A stretch of DNA of 20,498 bases, taken from assembly GCA_003507475.1 (NCBI GenBank), contig DNVQ01000002.1, positions 157 to 20,654 of the forward strand. The letters run 5' to 3'. This document shows positions 6,842 through 13,878 of the stretch, in pieces (within the stretch, counting starts at the first letter, position 1; the number at the start of each line of letters is the position of its first letter). The notes beneath the pieces were generated by a model. The model saw only the letters and a program-made list of their open reading frames with translations. It searched no databases and was not told the origin of the DNA. The stretch is from Candidatus Moraniibacteriota bacterium (GTDB lineage Bacteria; Patescibacteriota; Minisyncoccia; Moranbacterales; UBA9337). Made by a program: the position numbers and the translations under genes.

Positions 6842-6874
6842 AAAAACTTGCCATTTGTGGGGCAAGTTTTTTTG
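6842..6874 (+). terminator. Intrinsic terminator after the small membrane protein gene
   Basis: AAACTTGCC (6844-6852) pairs with GGCAAGTTT (6861-6869) around an 8-base loop and is followed by a run of T (6870-6873, then GTTTG). It separates the small gene from the promoter of the Wzz-like gene. Confidence 0.85.
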
Positions 6875-6926
6875 TTTGTACTTAGTTTCTAGGGCTTGAC
6901 AAAAAATTTACCAAATCCCATATTAC

Positions 6927-6955
6927 TTGACAAAATGCCAATTTTTTGGTAAGGT
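6927..6955 (+). promoter_or_regulatory. Sigma70-type promoter for the Wzz-like gene, overlapped by an inverted repeat
   Basis: A perfect -35 TTGACA (6927-6932) is followed after exactly 17 bases by TAAGGT (6950-6955), which keeps the key TA and T of the -10 box. Another TTGACA lies at 6896-6901. An 8-bp perfect inverted repeat (TTACCAAA at 6908-6915, TTTGGTAA at 6945-6952) spans the promoter and overlaps the -10 box, so a regulator could bind there. The start codon is about 40 bases downstream. Confidence 0.6.
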
Positions 6956-6994
6956 AGCTTATTAATTAAAAGTTAATAATTATAGGTTAAGTTT

Positions 6995-7666
6995 ATGATG
7001 AATCGAGAAGTAATGGAATTATTAAGATTAATAAGAAATAGAAGCGGAATCATTGTATTGGTTGGGCTAATATGCGCCTTGATTTCATTTTATGCTTTTA
7101 TTTTTACGCAAAAAAGATATGAAACTAAGACTGATTTTTTGATTGTGCAAGACCAAATGGGAACTCAGGATTTTTATTCTTTATCCAAATCAGCCGAATA
7201 TTTGGGTGGAGTTTTGAGTGAATCAGTTTACAGTAGTGTTTTTATTGATGAATTAAAAAAGACAGGTAAGGTGGATAGTTCTTACTTCCCTATCGACGAA
7301 AGGGATTTAATGAAGAAATGGAAAAAAGCAGTCGAGATAGAAAGGAGTCCAAACCTAGGAATTTTAAAGATTAGGGTTTATGATAATAGTAAGAACGTGG
7401 CCATCGGAATTTCTCAGGGAATTTCGGATATCATGGTAACCAAGAACTATCTTTTTAGAGGCAAGGTTAATTTAGATGTAAGAGTCTTGTCTGGTCCTTT
7501 AACAGAAAAAAATCCAAGTGTGGGGAAAATATTATTGGTGATAGTGGGTGGATTTTTAGTGGGGGTAATAATTAAAATTATGCACCTTTACTATTCTTTT
7601 ATTAATATGCTAGCTAGAAGGGCTGAGCAAGAAGAATATATAAACAGCTCAAGAGAAATAAGATAA
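6995..7666 (+). CDS. Wzz-like polysaccharide chain-length determinant (polysaccharide co-polymerase) without a kinase domain
   Basis: Wzz-type proteins sit in the membrane with a large extracytoplasmic domain and control glycan chain length during polymerisation. The 223-residue protein has the expected architecture: a membrane segment at about 18-37, an extracytoplasmic domain (about 40-175) beginning RYETKTDFLIV and containing QDFYSLSKSAEYLGGVLSES, and a second membrane segment at about 178-201 preceded by GPLTEKNPSVGK. It ends in a short charged tail. No Walker motif or tyrosine-rich tail is present, so it is not a fused tyrosine autokinase. Two consecutive ATG codons (6995 and 6998) could both start it. 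It has its own promoter and no operon partner on the downstream side. Function in glycan assembly is inferred from architecture and the polysaccharide genes about 4 kb away. Confidence 0.8.
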   Translation: MMNREVMELLRLIRNRSGIIVLVGLICALISFYAFIFTQKRYETKTDFLIVQDQMGTQDFYSLSKSAEYLGGVLSESVYSSVFIDELKKTGKVDSSYFPIDERDLMKKWKKAVEIERSPNLGILKIRVYDNSKNVAIGISQGISDIMVTKNYLFRGKVNLDVRVLSGPLTEKNPSVGKILLVIVGGFLVGVIIKIMHLYYSFINMLARRAEQEEYINSSREIR

Positions 7667-7680
7667 ATTGAAATAATTTT

Positions 7681-7749
7681 GTGAGTTGAATTTATTTTTC
7701 TCTAATTATTAATAACCAGGAAACTAAATTCAACTCACGAAAGTGAGTT
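7681..7749. promoter_or_regulatory. Alternative-hairpin region ahead of the secreted-protein island
   Basis: A 14-bp perfect inverted repeat pairs GTGAGTTGAATTTA (7681-7694) with TAAATTCAACTCAC (7725-7738). The last seven bases of the second arm (AACTCAC, 7732-7738) can instead pair with GTGAGTT (7743-7749) through a GAAA tetraloop. The two foldings exclude each other. No U tract follows either, so simple intrinsic termination is unlikely. TTGACA occurs just downstream (7757-7762), but no good -10 lies at the right distance from it. Confidence 0.5.
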
Positions 7750-7828
7750 TAGCAACTTGACAATAGAATAGTATTTAAATTCTGATTGATTCATATAAGA
7801 CTTTCTAACATTCGACGAGGAGATTGAT

Positions 7829-8830
7829 ATGGGTAAAAATAAGCCGTGGTTGTATTTGGTACTCATCCCCATCTTATTTTTGGTAGGATGTGCCAATCCG
7901 AAAAATCAGGTTTCTAAACTTGGTTTTGAAGAATCCGAAGAGGGAATTTCTATACCACATCCGGTGGAGTTAGAGAAAAATGGAGAACAATATGTAACTA
8001 TATTTCCCATAATTCTTGACCCGGGCTTGTGGGGCGTAGAAGGATTCTCCCACAAAGATCTGGACGTAGGAATATTCCCTGTGGTAACAGATGGTAAGCT
8101 TAAGGGCTATGCTTTCATTACTGAGGCCAACCTGTGGAATGACCAGGTGATGCACGCTTTTGTTGTCGGCAGAAAAAATGATATCAGTAAAATCGCTTAT
8201 CTCAGTCGAGATGGGCATTTTATGTACGATATCACTGGAGATGAATTTGAGTTTGATGCTGAGAAATTTGAAAAAGACTCAAATTACAAATCAAAAGTTC
8301 TGCTGGCAGCCGGGATGAACATTCAGGAGATTGAAAAATTCTGGAGAAGTTATTCTGAAAAAAGAGGGATAGAGATTCCTGCCGATTTCCAGTTTGTAGA
8401 GGAAATTAGGGTTGGTTCTCCGCGTTGGGAAAAGTTTAAGGCAGACTTGGCAACAAGACTGTCAGAAAACTACAAAATGCCTGACGGGCAAATTCGCCAG
8501 GGATATATGCCACTCAATGATTTTCGCAAGGAAGCAACAAAAAATTACGGCACTACCGGTTCGCAAAGATTCGGTAGGGCAGCGGTAATTCCGGCCACTA
8601 TTGAACCAATATCATTATCCGTTGGAACGGTTGGCTCAATGCTTAATGGATTGATTGCTGCTAGCAACGGTCCGATGGGAGGTTTCTATTCTTTGGCAGA
8701 ATGCCGGCGTGGCGATCTTAAACCGCGCTTTCGTCAGATGTCAAAGATTGCCAAAACGTTGCTTGTTGCCAGAGATCAACAAATTTATCAATTGCAACAG
8801 CAAATCATTCAACTGGGAGGTAGGCCATGA
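7829..8830 (+). CDS. Predicted lipoprotein of unknown function
   Basis: The 333-residue protein starts with a classical lipoprotein signal: basic MGKNK, a hydrophobic core, and a lipobox L-V-G-C with Cys21 as the lipidation site. It would be tethered to the outer face of the membrane. The rest shows mixed secondary structure with an acidic region (about 137-160) and a Gln-rich C-terminal helix (about 306-330, including QQIYQLQQQIIQ) that could form a coiled coil. I recognise no enzymatic motif. A strong ribosome-binding site, GAGGAG (7817-7822), lies six bases before the ATG, unlike most genes outside the island. Its TGA stop overlaps the ATG of the LysM gene (ATGA), so the two are probably translationally coupled and made together. 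G+C is visibly higher than in genes on either side. Confidence 0.85.
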   Translation: MGKNKPWLYLVLIPILFLVGCANPKNQVSKLGFEESEEGISIPHPVELEKNGEQYVTIFPIILDPGLWGVEGFSHKDLDVGIFPVVTDGKLKGYAFITEANLWNDQVMHAFVVGRKNDISKIAYLSRDGHFMYDITGDEFEFDAEKFEKDSNYKSKVLLAAGMNIQEIEKFWRSYSEKRGIEIPADFQFVEEIRVGSPRWEKFKADLATRLSENYKMPDGQIRQGYMPLNDFRKEATKNYGTTGSQRFGRAAVIPATIEPISLSVGTVGSMLNGLIAASNGPMGGFYSLAECRRGDLKPRFRQMSKIAKTLLVARDQQIYQLQQQIIQLGGRP

Positions 8831-10608
8831 GAAGAGGACTATGGTGGTTTGTAAATTTGCTTGTGGCAATGCTCCTAGCGGGCACTGCCATGGCAGAGGA
8901 AACGTATAGCTACAAATTCAAAGATAAAGATACTCTTTGGTCTGTGGCTCGGAATAAAAATACGACAGTAGGAAAAATAAAGGAACTTAATCCCGAACTT
9001 AAGGGATTTGAGAAAGAAAAATATCGCAATATGCCGATAGGTTTGGAGATTAAGCTTCCTATTAAGAAGAGTGTTTCGTCGAAGCCGGATGTTGCCACTA
9101 CACCGAAAGTCAAAGAGAAAAAAGGCGATGAAACAATCGTCGAGACTGGAGATAGAAAGGTTGAGACCAAAAAACCTGTCAGCGTAAAAGCTGGGGCAGA
9201 AAAGGTCAAAACCAAAAAATCCGAGGTCAGCCCAAAGTACGTTACTGTACAAAAAGATTGGGGTGATCCGGGCGGAGATAAGTACAAAGGAATTATATCT
9301 CAAGACCTGCCAATCCTCGGCTATAGCATTGAAGATCAAAAAAGTTTGTTGGTCTCAATTCGCAGTAAAGATTCTGTTTGGGCGATTATTAATCCAGAAT
9401 TCAGAGGCGGATTGGTGGTTGATGCAAACGGCAACGTATATAAGATGGTTAAGATGCTTGCCGGCGGAGGAGATGGTCGACCTGTTAAAATTTTGACTGG
9501 AAGAAGTGGGGATCAGGTTTTTCTGAATAATAAGAAAAATCTGGCGCAAAGTGAGGCGGGAAGAATTTTTTCCTCAGGAAACAATTTTTTCCTCTTGCCT
9601 TATAAGTGCAATAACCCTACTCTGATAGTAAAAATAGGTGGTCCGCCTGTGATAACCCCGCCAAGCGCAAAAGAGCCACCGAAAGCTAGTCCGCCAATTA
9701 CGAAGGTTATTCCGCCCGTGGCCAAAGCTCCTCCTGCTGAGAATCCTTGTTTGGATAACTGGGATTGGTATTTGGGAGGAGGACTTTACAACAGTCGGGT
9801 CAATGGCAGGGATAATAACGGAGGATATGGCTGGACCAAGTTTCGAGCGCGTCCCTGCCCACTCTGGTTTACTCCAGAGGAAAACGTCTTGGGAATCAAG
9901 AATGTTGGTCTGGGGTTTGTGGTATTTCTGGCGGGCGGTGATGGAATTGCAGCCAAGTACTACGATTACAACTGGCATGAAGTCGCCGGTGGCGCTACGG
10001 CCAAGGTTTACGCCAAACATTCCGATTATGATTTTGATTTGATGATCGGTCGGTTGTGGAACGAGGGAAGTTGGCGAGACAATAAGGATAGGGAACAGGT
10101 TGATGATTTTTTCCTCGTATCTGTTCATGCCAATATTTACCGAGATGATCCTGATGCATTATGGCTCCATAAGTTTGAGTTAAATGCTGAGGGTCGTTTC
10201 CCGTTTCATACCGAGATGAGGAAAGGAACCAAGGTCAACAACCGCGTTGTGGAGGGAACTTATACCCAATGGATTTATAAATTTAAACTTGGTGAAGATG
10301 ATTCTTTGAATCTCTCTCCCGGTTTCAATTTAGGACTCGGGTATGAGTGGGCTTCTGAAGAGGAAGGATTTGGGAAGATTGGTCCGGCTTTTGAGCTTGC
10401 CAGCTATGATAACGTTATGGCTGGAATCTCTGTCTTGAATTATAAGACGAATAATGGCGGACAATGGCATCCTATCGGTGGCTATGTTAGCCCTGATGGA
10501 ATGTGGCGAGCTTATGAAGCCTCTCAGATTACTTCGGTTTCCGAAGAAGATCTCAAGGGCCTCGAGAATGGCTCAAAACCTCTCGCAAACCCGGCAGACT
10601 ACTTGTAG
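8827..10608 (+). CDS. Secreted LysM-domain protein with a possible beta-barrel-like C-terminal domain
   Basis: The 593-residue protein has a signal peptide (about 1-23, cleavage after AMA). A LysM-type domain follows (about 27-77: KFKDKDTLWSVARNKNTTVGKIKELNP to IGLEIKLP); LysM binds N-acetylglucosamine-containing glycans such as peptidoglycan. Then come a Lys/Glu/Val-rich linker (about 80-135), a middle region (about 140-265), and a Pro-rich linker (about 271-305). The C-terminal half (about 308-593) has many short amphipathic strands rich in Gly, Trp and Tyr, for example WDWYLGGGLYNS and LSPGFNLGLGYEWA. That pattern recalls outer-membrane beta-barrel proteins, which would be surprising in a single-membrane bacterium; a beta-rich surface domain is an alternative. 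GGGAGG (8815-8820) precedes the ATG, which overlaps the lipoprotein stop. LysM is fairly certain; the barrel is inference. Confidence 0.82.
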   Translation: MRRGLWWFVNLLVAMLLAGTAMAEETYSYKFKDKDTLWSVARNKNTTVGKIKELNPELKGFEKEKYRNMPIGLEIKLPIKKSVSSKPDVATTPKVKEKKGDETIVETGDRKVETKKPVSVKAGAEKVKTKKSEVSPKYVTVQKDWGDPGGDKYKGIISQDLPILGYSIEDQKSLLVSIRSKDSVWAIINPEFRGGLVVDANGNVYKMVKMLAGGGDGRPVKILTGRSGDQVFLNNKKNLAQSEAGRIFSSGNNFFLLPYKCNNPTLIVKIGGPPVITPPSAKEPPKASPPITKVIPPVAKAPPAENPCLDNWDWYLGGGLYNSRVNGRDNNGGYGWTKFRARPCPLWFTPEENVLGIKNVGLGFVVFLAGGDGIAAKYYDYNWHEVAGGATAKVYAKHSDYDFDLMIGRLWNEGSWRDNKDREQVDDFFLVSVHANIYRDDPDALWLHKFELNAEGRFPFHTEMRKGTKVNNRVVEGTYTQWIYKFKLGEDDSLNLSPGFNLGLGYEWASEEEGFGKIGPAFELASYDNVMAGISVLNYKTNNGGQWHPIGGYVSPDGMWRAYEASQITSVSEEDLKGLENGSKPLANPADYL

Positions 10609-10735
10609 TTTGCTGATATCTCATATATAATTAGCAATTTTTTTCGGGGACAAACCTTTAATCAAGGTTATATCTCAGTGGACGCAACGCGCGCCGAACG
10701 AAAAAGCTAATTGAAAGTTTTGTTTTAAAAAAAGC

Positions 10736-10766
10736 GTCGCCTGTGATTAATCTTATGATCAGGCGA
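10736..10766 (+). promoter_or_regulatory. Hairpin in the leader of the third island gene
   Basis: The 197-base gap between the LysM gene and the next gene contains GTCGCCTG (10736-10743) and CAGGCGAC (10760-10766 with its first base at 10760... paired arm 10759-10766), an 8-bp perfect GC-rich stem with a loop of about 16 bases. On the plus strand no T run follows, and the ribosome-binding site lies 25 bases downstream, so it could stabilise or regulate the message. On the minus strand the hairpin is followed by GC and seven T residues, the form of an intrinsic terminator. A small hairpin AACCTT/AAGGTT sits earlier at 10653-10669. Confidence 0.45.
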
Positions 10767-10805
10767 CAAAATCAAAAAATGATTTCCTTATGAGGAGGGA
10801 ATGTT

Positions 10806-11384
10806 ATGAAGAAGCAAATTGGAAGTATTCTGATGTTGGCGGTTCTGATTTTTTCAACCTCGGCGATGGCCAGTGAAAAAATTCAGTCGGTAATTCCGTA
10901 TGACACTGGCGCCATTCAGACCTTGGGCGGTCACACACAGACTGCTGTCAAAGATGACGGAGGCAATGTTGTCATTACATTCTTGAATGTGCGTCTCGGT
11001 CCTATCGGGAAAGATACGCAAGGGCGGGATTTGAGGGCTGCGGAAGTAATTGCTCTTTACAGCGGCATCATGGATGCCAAAGGGGCAAAGAAGCCATTTG
11101 CGATCGCCGAAGTGAAGAATGGGAACGTAACCTTTGCGATTCCAAACTCGGCCAGAGTCGCAGGCGTCCCGGTTGTAGAACATCTCTGGGGTCGGAGTGT
11201 TGACGAGAAAATGGCACTTGTTCATGATCCCAATGATCCGTTTGTAGTTTCCGAAGGTGGAGATTTACAGAAATTGGCTGTGGGAATTTTGATGCATCCA
11301 AATTGCCAAACCGAATCATTGAAGCCTCTTGGCAAACTGGATCAGGGTCCGCATCCGGAGCTTGCTCGCGGTGCCTGTAACTAA
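10806..11384 (+). CDS. Small secreted protein of unknown function
   Basis: The 192-residue protein starts with a clear signal peptide (MKKQIGSILMLAVLIFSTSA, predicted cleavage near AMA-SE at residues 22-23) and is otherwise soluble, so it is likely exported. No known domain is recognised. Two cysteines near the C terminus (in NCQTES and RGACN) could form a disulfide. A strong ribosome-binding site, GAGGAGG (10792-10798), lies seven bases before the ATG. The gene follows the LysM gene on the same strand after 197 bases that include a hairpin, and it ends with a very good intrinsic terminator. The base composition contrasts with the next gene: 33 of 60 bases at 11161-11220 are G or C, versus 13 of 60 at 12121-12180. 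Shared strand, signals and composition suggest it belongs with the lipoprotein and LysM genes. Confidence 0.85.
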   Translation: MKKQIGSILMLAVLIFSTSAMASEKIQSVIPYDTGAIQTLGGHTQTAVKDDGGNVVITFLNVRLGPIGKDTQGRDLRAAEVIALYSGIMDAKGAKKPFAIAEVKNGNVTFAIPNSARVAGVPVVEHLWGRSVDEKMALVHDPNDPFVVSEGGDLQKLAVGILMHPNCQTESLKPLGKLDQGPHPELARGACN

Positions 11385-11400
11385 CAGCTTTTTAGCTGGT

Positions 11401-11436
11401 CCCGTCTTCTCTATCTAGAGAGGACGGGATTTTTTA
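11401..11436 (+). terminator. Strong intrinsic terminator closing the secreted-protein island
   Basis: A 12-bp stem (CCCGTCTTCTCT at 11401-11412, AGAGAGGACGGG at 11417-11428) with one G-U type pair and a four-base loop is followed by ATTTTTTATT. It starts 16 bases after the stop codon. It faces the minus-strand ligase gene, so the two units are convergent here. Confidence 0.92.
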
Positions 11437-11474
11437 TTAATTAAATTTTTTGAAACCTTATCGAAATTTAATTT

Positions 11475-12839
11475 TTATTTTATACTTGATGAAAGAGATT
11501 TTTGATGAATGGAGAAAAGAGCGCCCAAGAGAATCCAGAAAACCCACTGAAGTGCAGTGTTTCGAAAAACATTATCAGCAAAGCTCATAAAGTAAAGCGC
11601 AAAAGAAATGCCGATAAGTAATAGAAAAAAGTTTTTATTGAAAATAGAGTTAGCTTTCATGTATCCTTTTATTAGGTTAGATAAGAGAGAAAGAACAATA
11701 AAGCAATAAGCAGCTAATCCGAGAATTCCATTTTCAATTAAAATTTTTAAATAATCATTGTGCGGATCAGGCGAACCAAATTTTTCTCCACGCTTGTCTA
11801 AAATTATTTTACTAGCGGTACCCAATCCGTAGCCGGTTATTATTTCTTCTTGAGAATATTTAAATCCGTCTTTCCAGAGATTAATGCGCCATTGAATGGA
11901 GCTATATGGATTGTACTGGAATAGATTATTAACTCTAGTATTTAGTGGTGGTACCAAAAGATAAAGTAATAATAATCCCGTTAAAGCTCCCAATAAAAAT
12001 TTCTTGTATTGAATAATTCCTAGCGTAAAAATAACTATCAGAAAAACCACCCAAGCTCCTCGGGTATAAGTAAGAACGAGGAGTGAAAAGGAAAAAATAA
12101 AGAAGCAATAAAGTAAAATATTTTTTTGGAGATATTTTTCTTTGTTGAGAATTAAGAAAATTATCAAAACAATCGGTAAAGTTAGATAATAGGCCAATAA
12201 ATTTGGATGAGCAAAAGTACCAAAGATTCGATTAGTTATGTCTTCATCAATGACAGCCATGCCTGTCTTGGTAAAAAATTGATAAAAAGCCATTAGTCCA
12301 GGTACAAGCGCTGATAAAATTATCGTATAAATTAATTTTTTTAAATCGGCTGAGTTTTTGATAAAAATAAAACCGAGAAGATAAAGAGAAAAGATGCTTA
12401 AAATTCTTAGCCATTCAGCTAAGCTGGTGAAAATATTTGCAGAATGAAAAATAGAAGTAAAAGTTATAAAAATAAAAATAAGCCAAGGTAATTTTAGAGG
12501 AATAGATTTTAGTTTATTTAGATTTTGAATAATTAAAATTGCAGAAAGAATAGTTATGCCAATAGCCAAGAGTGAGGCGATGTTTAGGGAATAATCCCCG
12601 ACTGCCAAGATGGCTTTACTCGTAAAAATATCTAGAGTGGGGCGGAGGATAATCAAAAAAAGAAGTCCATAGAGGGGCTTGATAAATATAAAAAGTATAA
12701 ACAAAAATCCGAAAATCATCAAAAAAACTAGCAGAGGTTGAATAAATAAGAAAAGGGTCCAGAAAAGAATAAAGCAGATAATTATTCCGCCAAATCCTAA
12801 GGTAATTTCTCTTAGTGAGAGGCTTCGTATGCTTGACAT
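11475..12839 (-). CDS. O-antigen ligase/polymerase-like polytopic membrane protein (Wzy/WaaL family)
   Basis: The 454-residue protein has about eleven or twelve hydrophobic segments. Its large extracytoplasmic loop sits between residues about 297 and 370 and carries the family's hallmark motifs. These include WRINLWKDG (317-325), GYGLGTA (336-342) and PDPHNDYLKILIENGILG, with the invariant-type His360. Earlier conserved points are Arg260 in YTRGAW and His211 in FAHPNLLAYYL. Members join or polymerise lipid-linked oligosaccharides at the outer face of the membrane. Whether this one polymerises or ligates cannot be told from sequence; in an organism without lipopolysaccharide, polymerisation or protein/glycan ligation is likelier. 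The gene is divergent from the radical SAM gene, whose promoter overlaps this gene's start codon. No ribosome-binding site is evident. Codon use is strongly AT-rich. Confidence 0.88.
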   Translation of the reverse strand: MSSIRSLSLREITLGFGGIIICFILFWTLFLFIQPLLVFLMIFGFLFILFIFIKPLYGLLFLIILRPTLDIFTSKAILAVGDYSLNIASLLAIGITILSAILIIQNLNKLKSIPLKLPWLIFIFITFTSIFHSANIFTSLAEWLRILSIFSLYLLGFIFIKNSADLKKLIYTIILSALVPGLMAFYQFFTKTGMAVIDEDITNRIFGTFAHPNLLAYYLTLPIVLIIFLILNKEKYLQKNILLYCFFIFSFSLLVLTYTRGAWVVFLIVIFTLGIIQYKKFLLGALTGLLLLYLLVPPLNTRVNNLFQYNPYSSIQWRINLWKDGFKYSQEEIITGYGLGTASKIILDKRGEKFGSPDPHNDYLKILIENGILGLAAYCFIVLSLLSNLIKGYMKANSIFNKNFFLLLIGISFALYFMSFADNVFRNTALQWVFWILLGALFSIHQKSLSSSIK

Positions 12840-12861
12840 ATTATTGATTTTATGATATTAT
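12833..12861 (+). promoter_or_regulatory. Sigma70-type promoter for the radical SAM/glycosyltransferase genes, overlapping the divergent start codon
   Basis: TTGACA (12833-12838), exactly 17 bases, then TATTAT (12856-12861, five of six consensus bases) forms the best promoter in the window. The last bases of the -35 box are also part of the start codon of the divergent ligase gene (12837-12839). The predicted transcript would begin near 12868, giving a leader of about 40 bases before the ATG at 12910. Confidence 0.8.
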
Positions 12862-12909
12862 TTAACGTTAAATTAGAGATGGACAGTAGGTTAATATTAG
12901 ACTATAAAT

Positions 12910-13872
12910 ATGAAAAAAACAAGGATAAAAGAGGTGGTTGTGGCTATTACATACAAATGTAATGCCCGTTGCAGAATGTGTAATATTTGGAAAATTAAAG
13001 AGCATTTTGGAGAAATAACTCCCGATGATTTTTTACGTTTACCTAAAAATTTAAAAGATATTAACATTAGCGGAGGAGAGCCATTTTTAAGAAAAGATTT
13101 GGGAGCGATAATTATTGCGATACAAAAAAGATGTCCCAGAGCCAAAGTTATAATCTCTAGCAATGGTTTTGCCACCGAATTAATTATTTCTCAAATGAAA
13201 GAAATAATTAAAATTATGCCCGACATTGGGGTGGCTGTTTCTATCGATGGAATTGGCAAGGCTCACAGTGATATCAGGGGGCTTCAAAATTGTTTCGAAA
13301 AAGATATAGAAACTATAAAAGAATTAAAAAAAATTGGAGTTAAAAATATTAAAATTGGCTTTACGCTTGGAGGCTATAATGCCAAGGAGCTTTTCGAAGT
13401 TTATTATTTATCTAAAAAATTAAAGACAGAACTTAGCTTGACTGTAGTGCATTCAAGCGAGAATTATTTCGGTAAAATTAATGCGATAGAAAATAGGGAT
13501 GAAATGATCCAGGCATTGAACTGGTTAATAGACAAAGAGTTAAGTGCTTGGAATTATAAAAACTGGGGAAGGGCTTATTTTGCTTACGGAGCGAGGGAAT
13601 TTATCAAAAAGGGAACCAGAATCTTGCCGGATTATTCAGGTATTTTAAGTATTTTTATAAATCCTCAGGGAGTAATTTATCCTTGTGATGTTTCAAATAA
13701 AAAAATCGGCAACTTGAGGGATATCGCTAATTTAGAAAAAATAAACAAAAACAATTTAAATGGTTGCGAGCAAAGTTGGATGGTGTGTACCGCCAGGCAA
13801 TCAATTAAAAAACATTATATAAAGGTTATATTATGGATTATTTGGCATAAATTTTTGAAAGTAAAAATATAA
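12910..13872 (+). CDS. Radical SAM protein with a SPASM/Twitch-like C-terminal cysteine set
   Basis: The N terminus has the canonical cluster motif C-x3-C-x2-C (Cys17, Cys21, Cys24 in YKCNARCRMCNIW), which holds a [4Fe-4S] cluster that cleaves S-adenosylmethionine. GGEP follows at 55-58 and VSIDG at about 110-114, both typical of the family. The C-terminal part has three further cysteines (Cys259 in YPCD, Cys286 and Cys293 in GCEQSWMVC) that could ligate an auxiliary cluster, as in SPASM/Twitch proteins. The 320-residue protein ends with a hydrophobic, Trp-rich, basic tail (about 303-320) that may touch the membrane. The substrate is unknown. It is the first gene of a plus-strand unit, six bases before a glycosyltransferase, so modification of a sugar, lipid carrier or exported peptide are all possible. 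Radical SAM membership is certain; the role is not. Confidence 0.9.
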   Translation: MKKTRIKEVVVAITYKCNARCRMCNIWKIKEHFGEITPDDFLRLPKNLKDINISGGEPFLRKDLGAIIIAIQKRCPRAKVIISSNGFATELIISQMKEIIKIMPDIGVAVSIDGIGKAHSDIRGLQNCFEKDIETIKELKKIGVKNIKIGFTLGGYNAKELFEVYYLSKKLKTELSLTVVHSSENYFGKINAIENRDEMIQALNWLIDKELSAWNYKNWGRAYFAYGAREFIKKGTRILPDYSGILSIFINPQGVIYPCDVSNKKIGNLRDIANLEKINKNNLNGCEQSWMVCTARQSIKKHYIKVILWIIWHKFLKVKI

Positions 13873-13878
13873 TAGCGT

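Noticed and set aside
7757..7762. TTGACA upstream of the lipoprotein gene as a -35 box
   Set aside because: No acceptable -10 lies 16-19 bases downstream, so I did not call a promoter.
9574..10128. Long antisense open frames inside the LysM gene (also 8875-9339 and 8910-9287)
   Set aside because: They mirror a well-supported gene with signal peptide, LysM domain and ribosome-binding site; long antisense frames are expected in this higher-G+C stretch.
10854..11225. Antisense open frame opposite the small secreted protein gene
   Set aside because: Fully covered by a gene with signal peptide, ribosome-binding site and terminator on the other strand.
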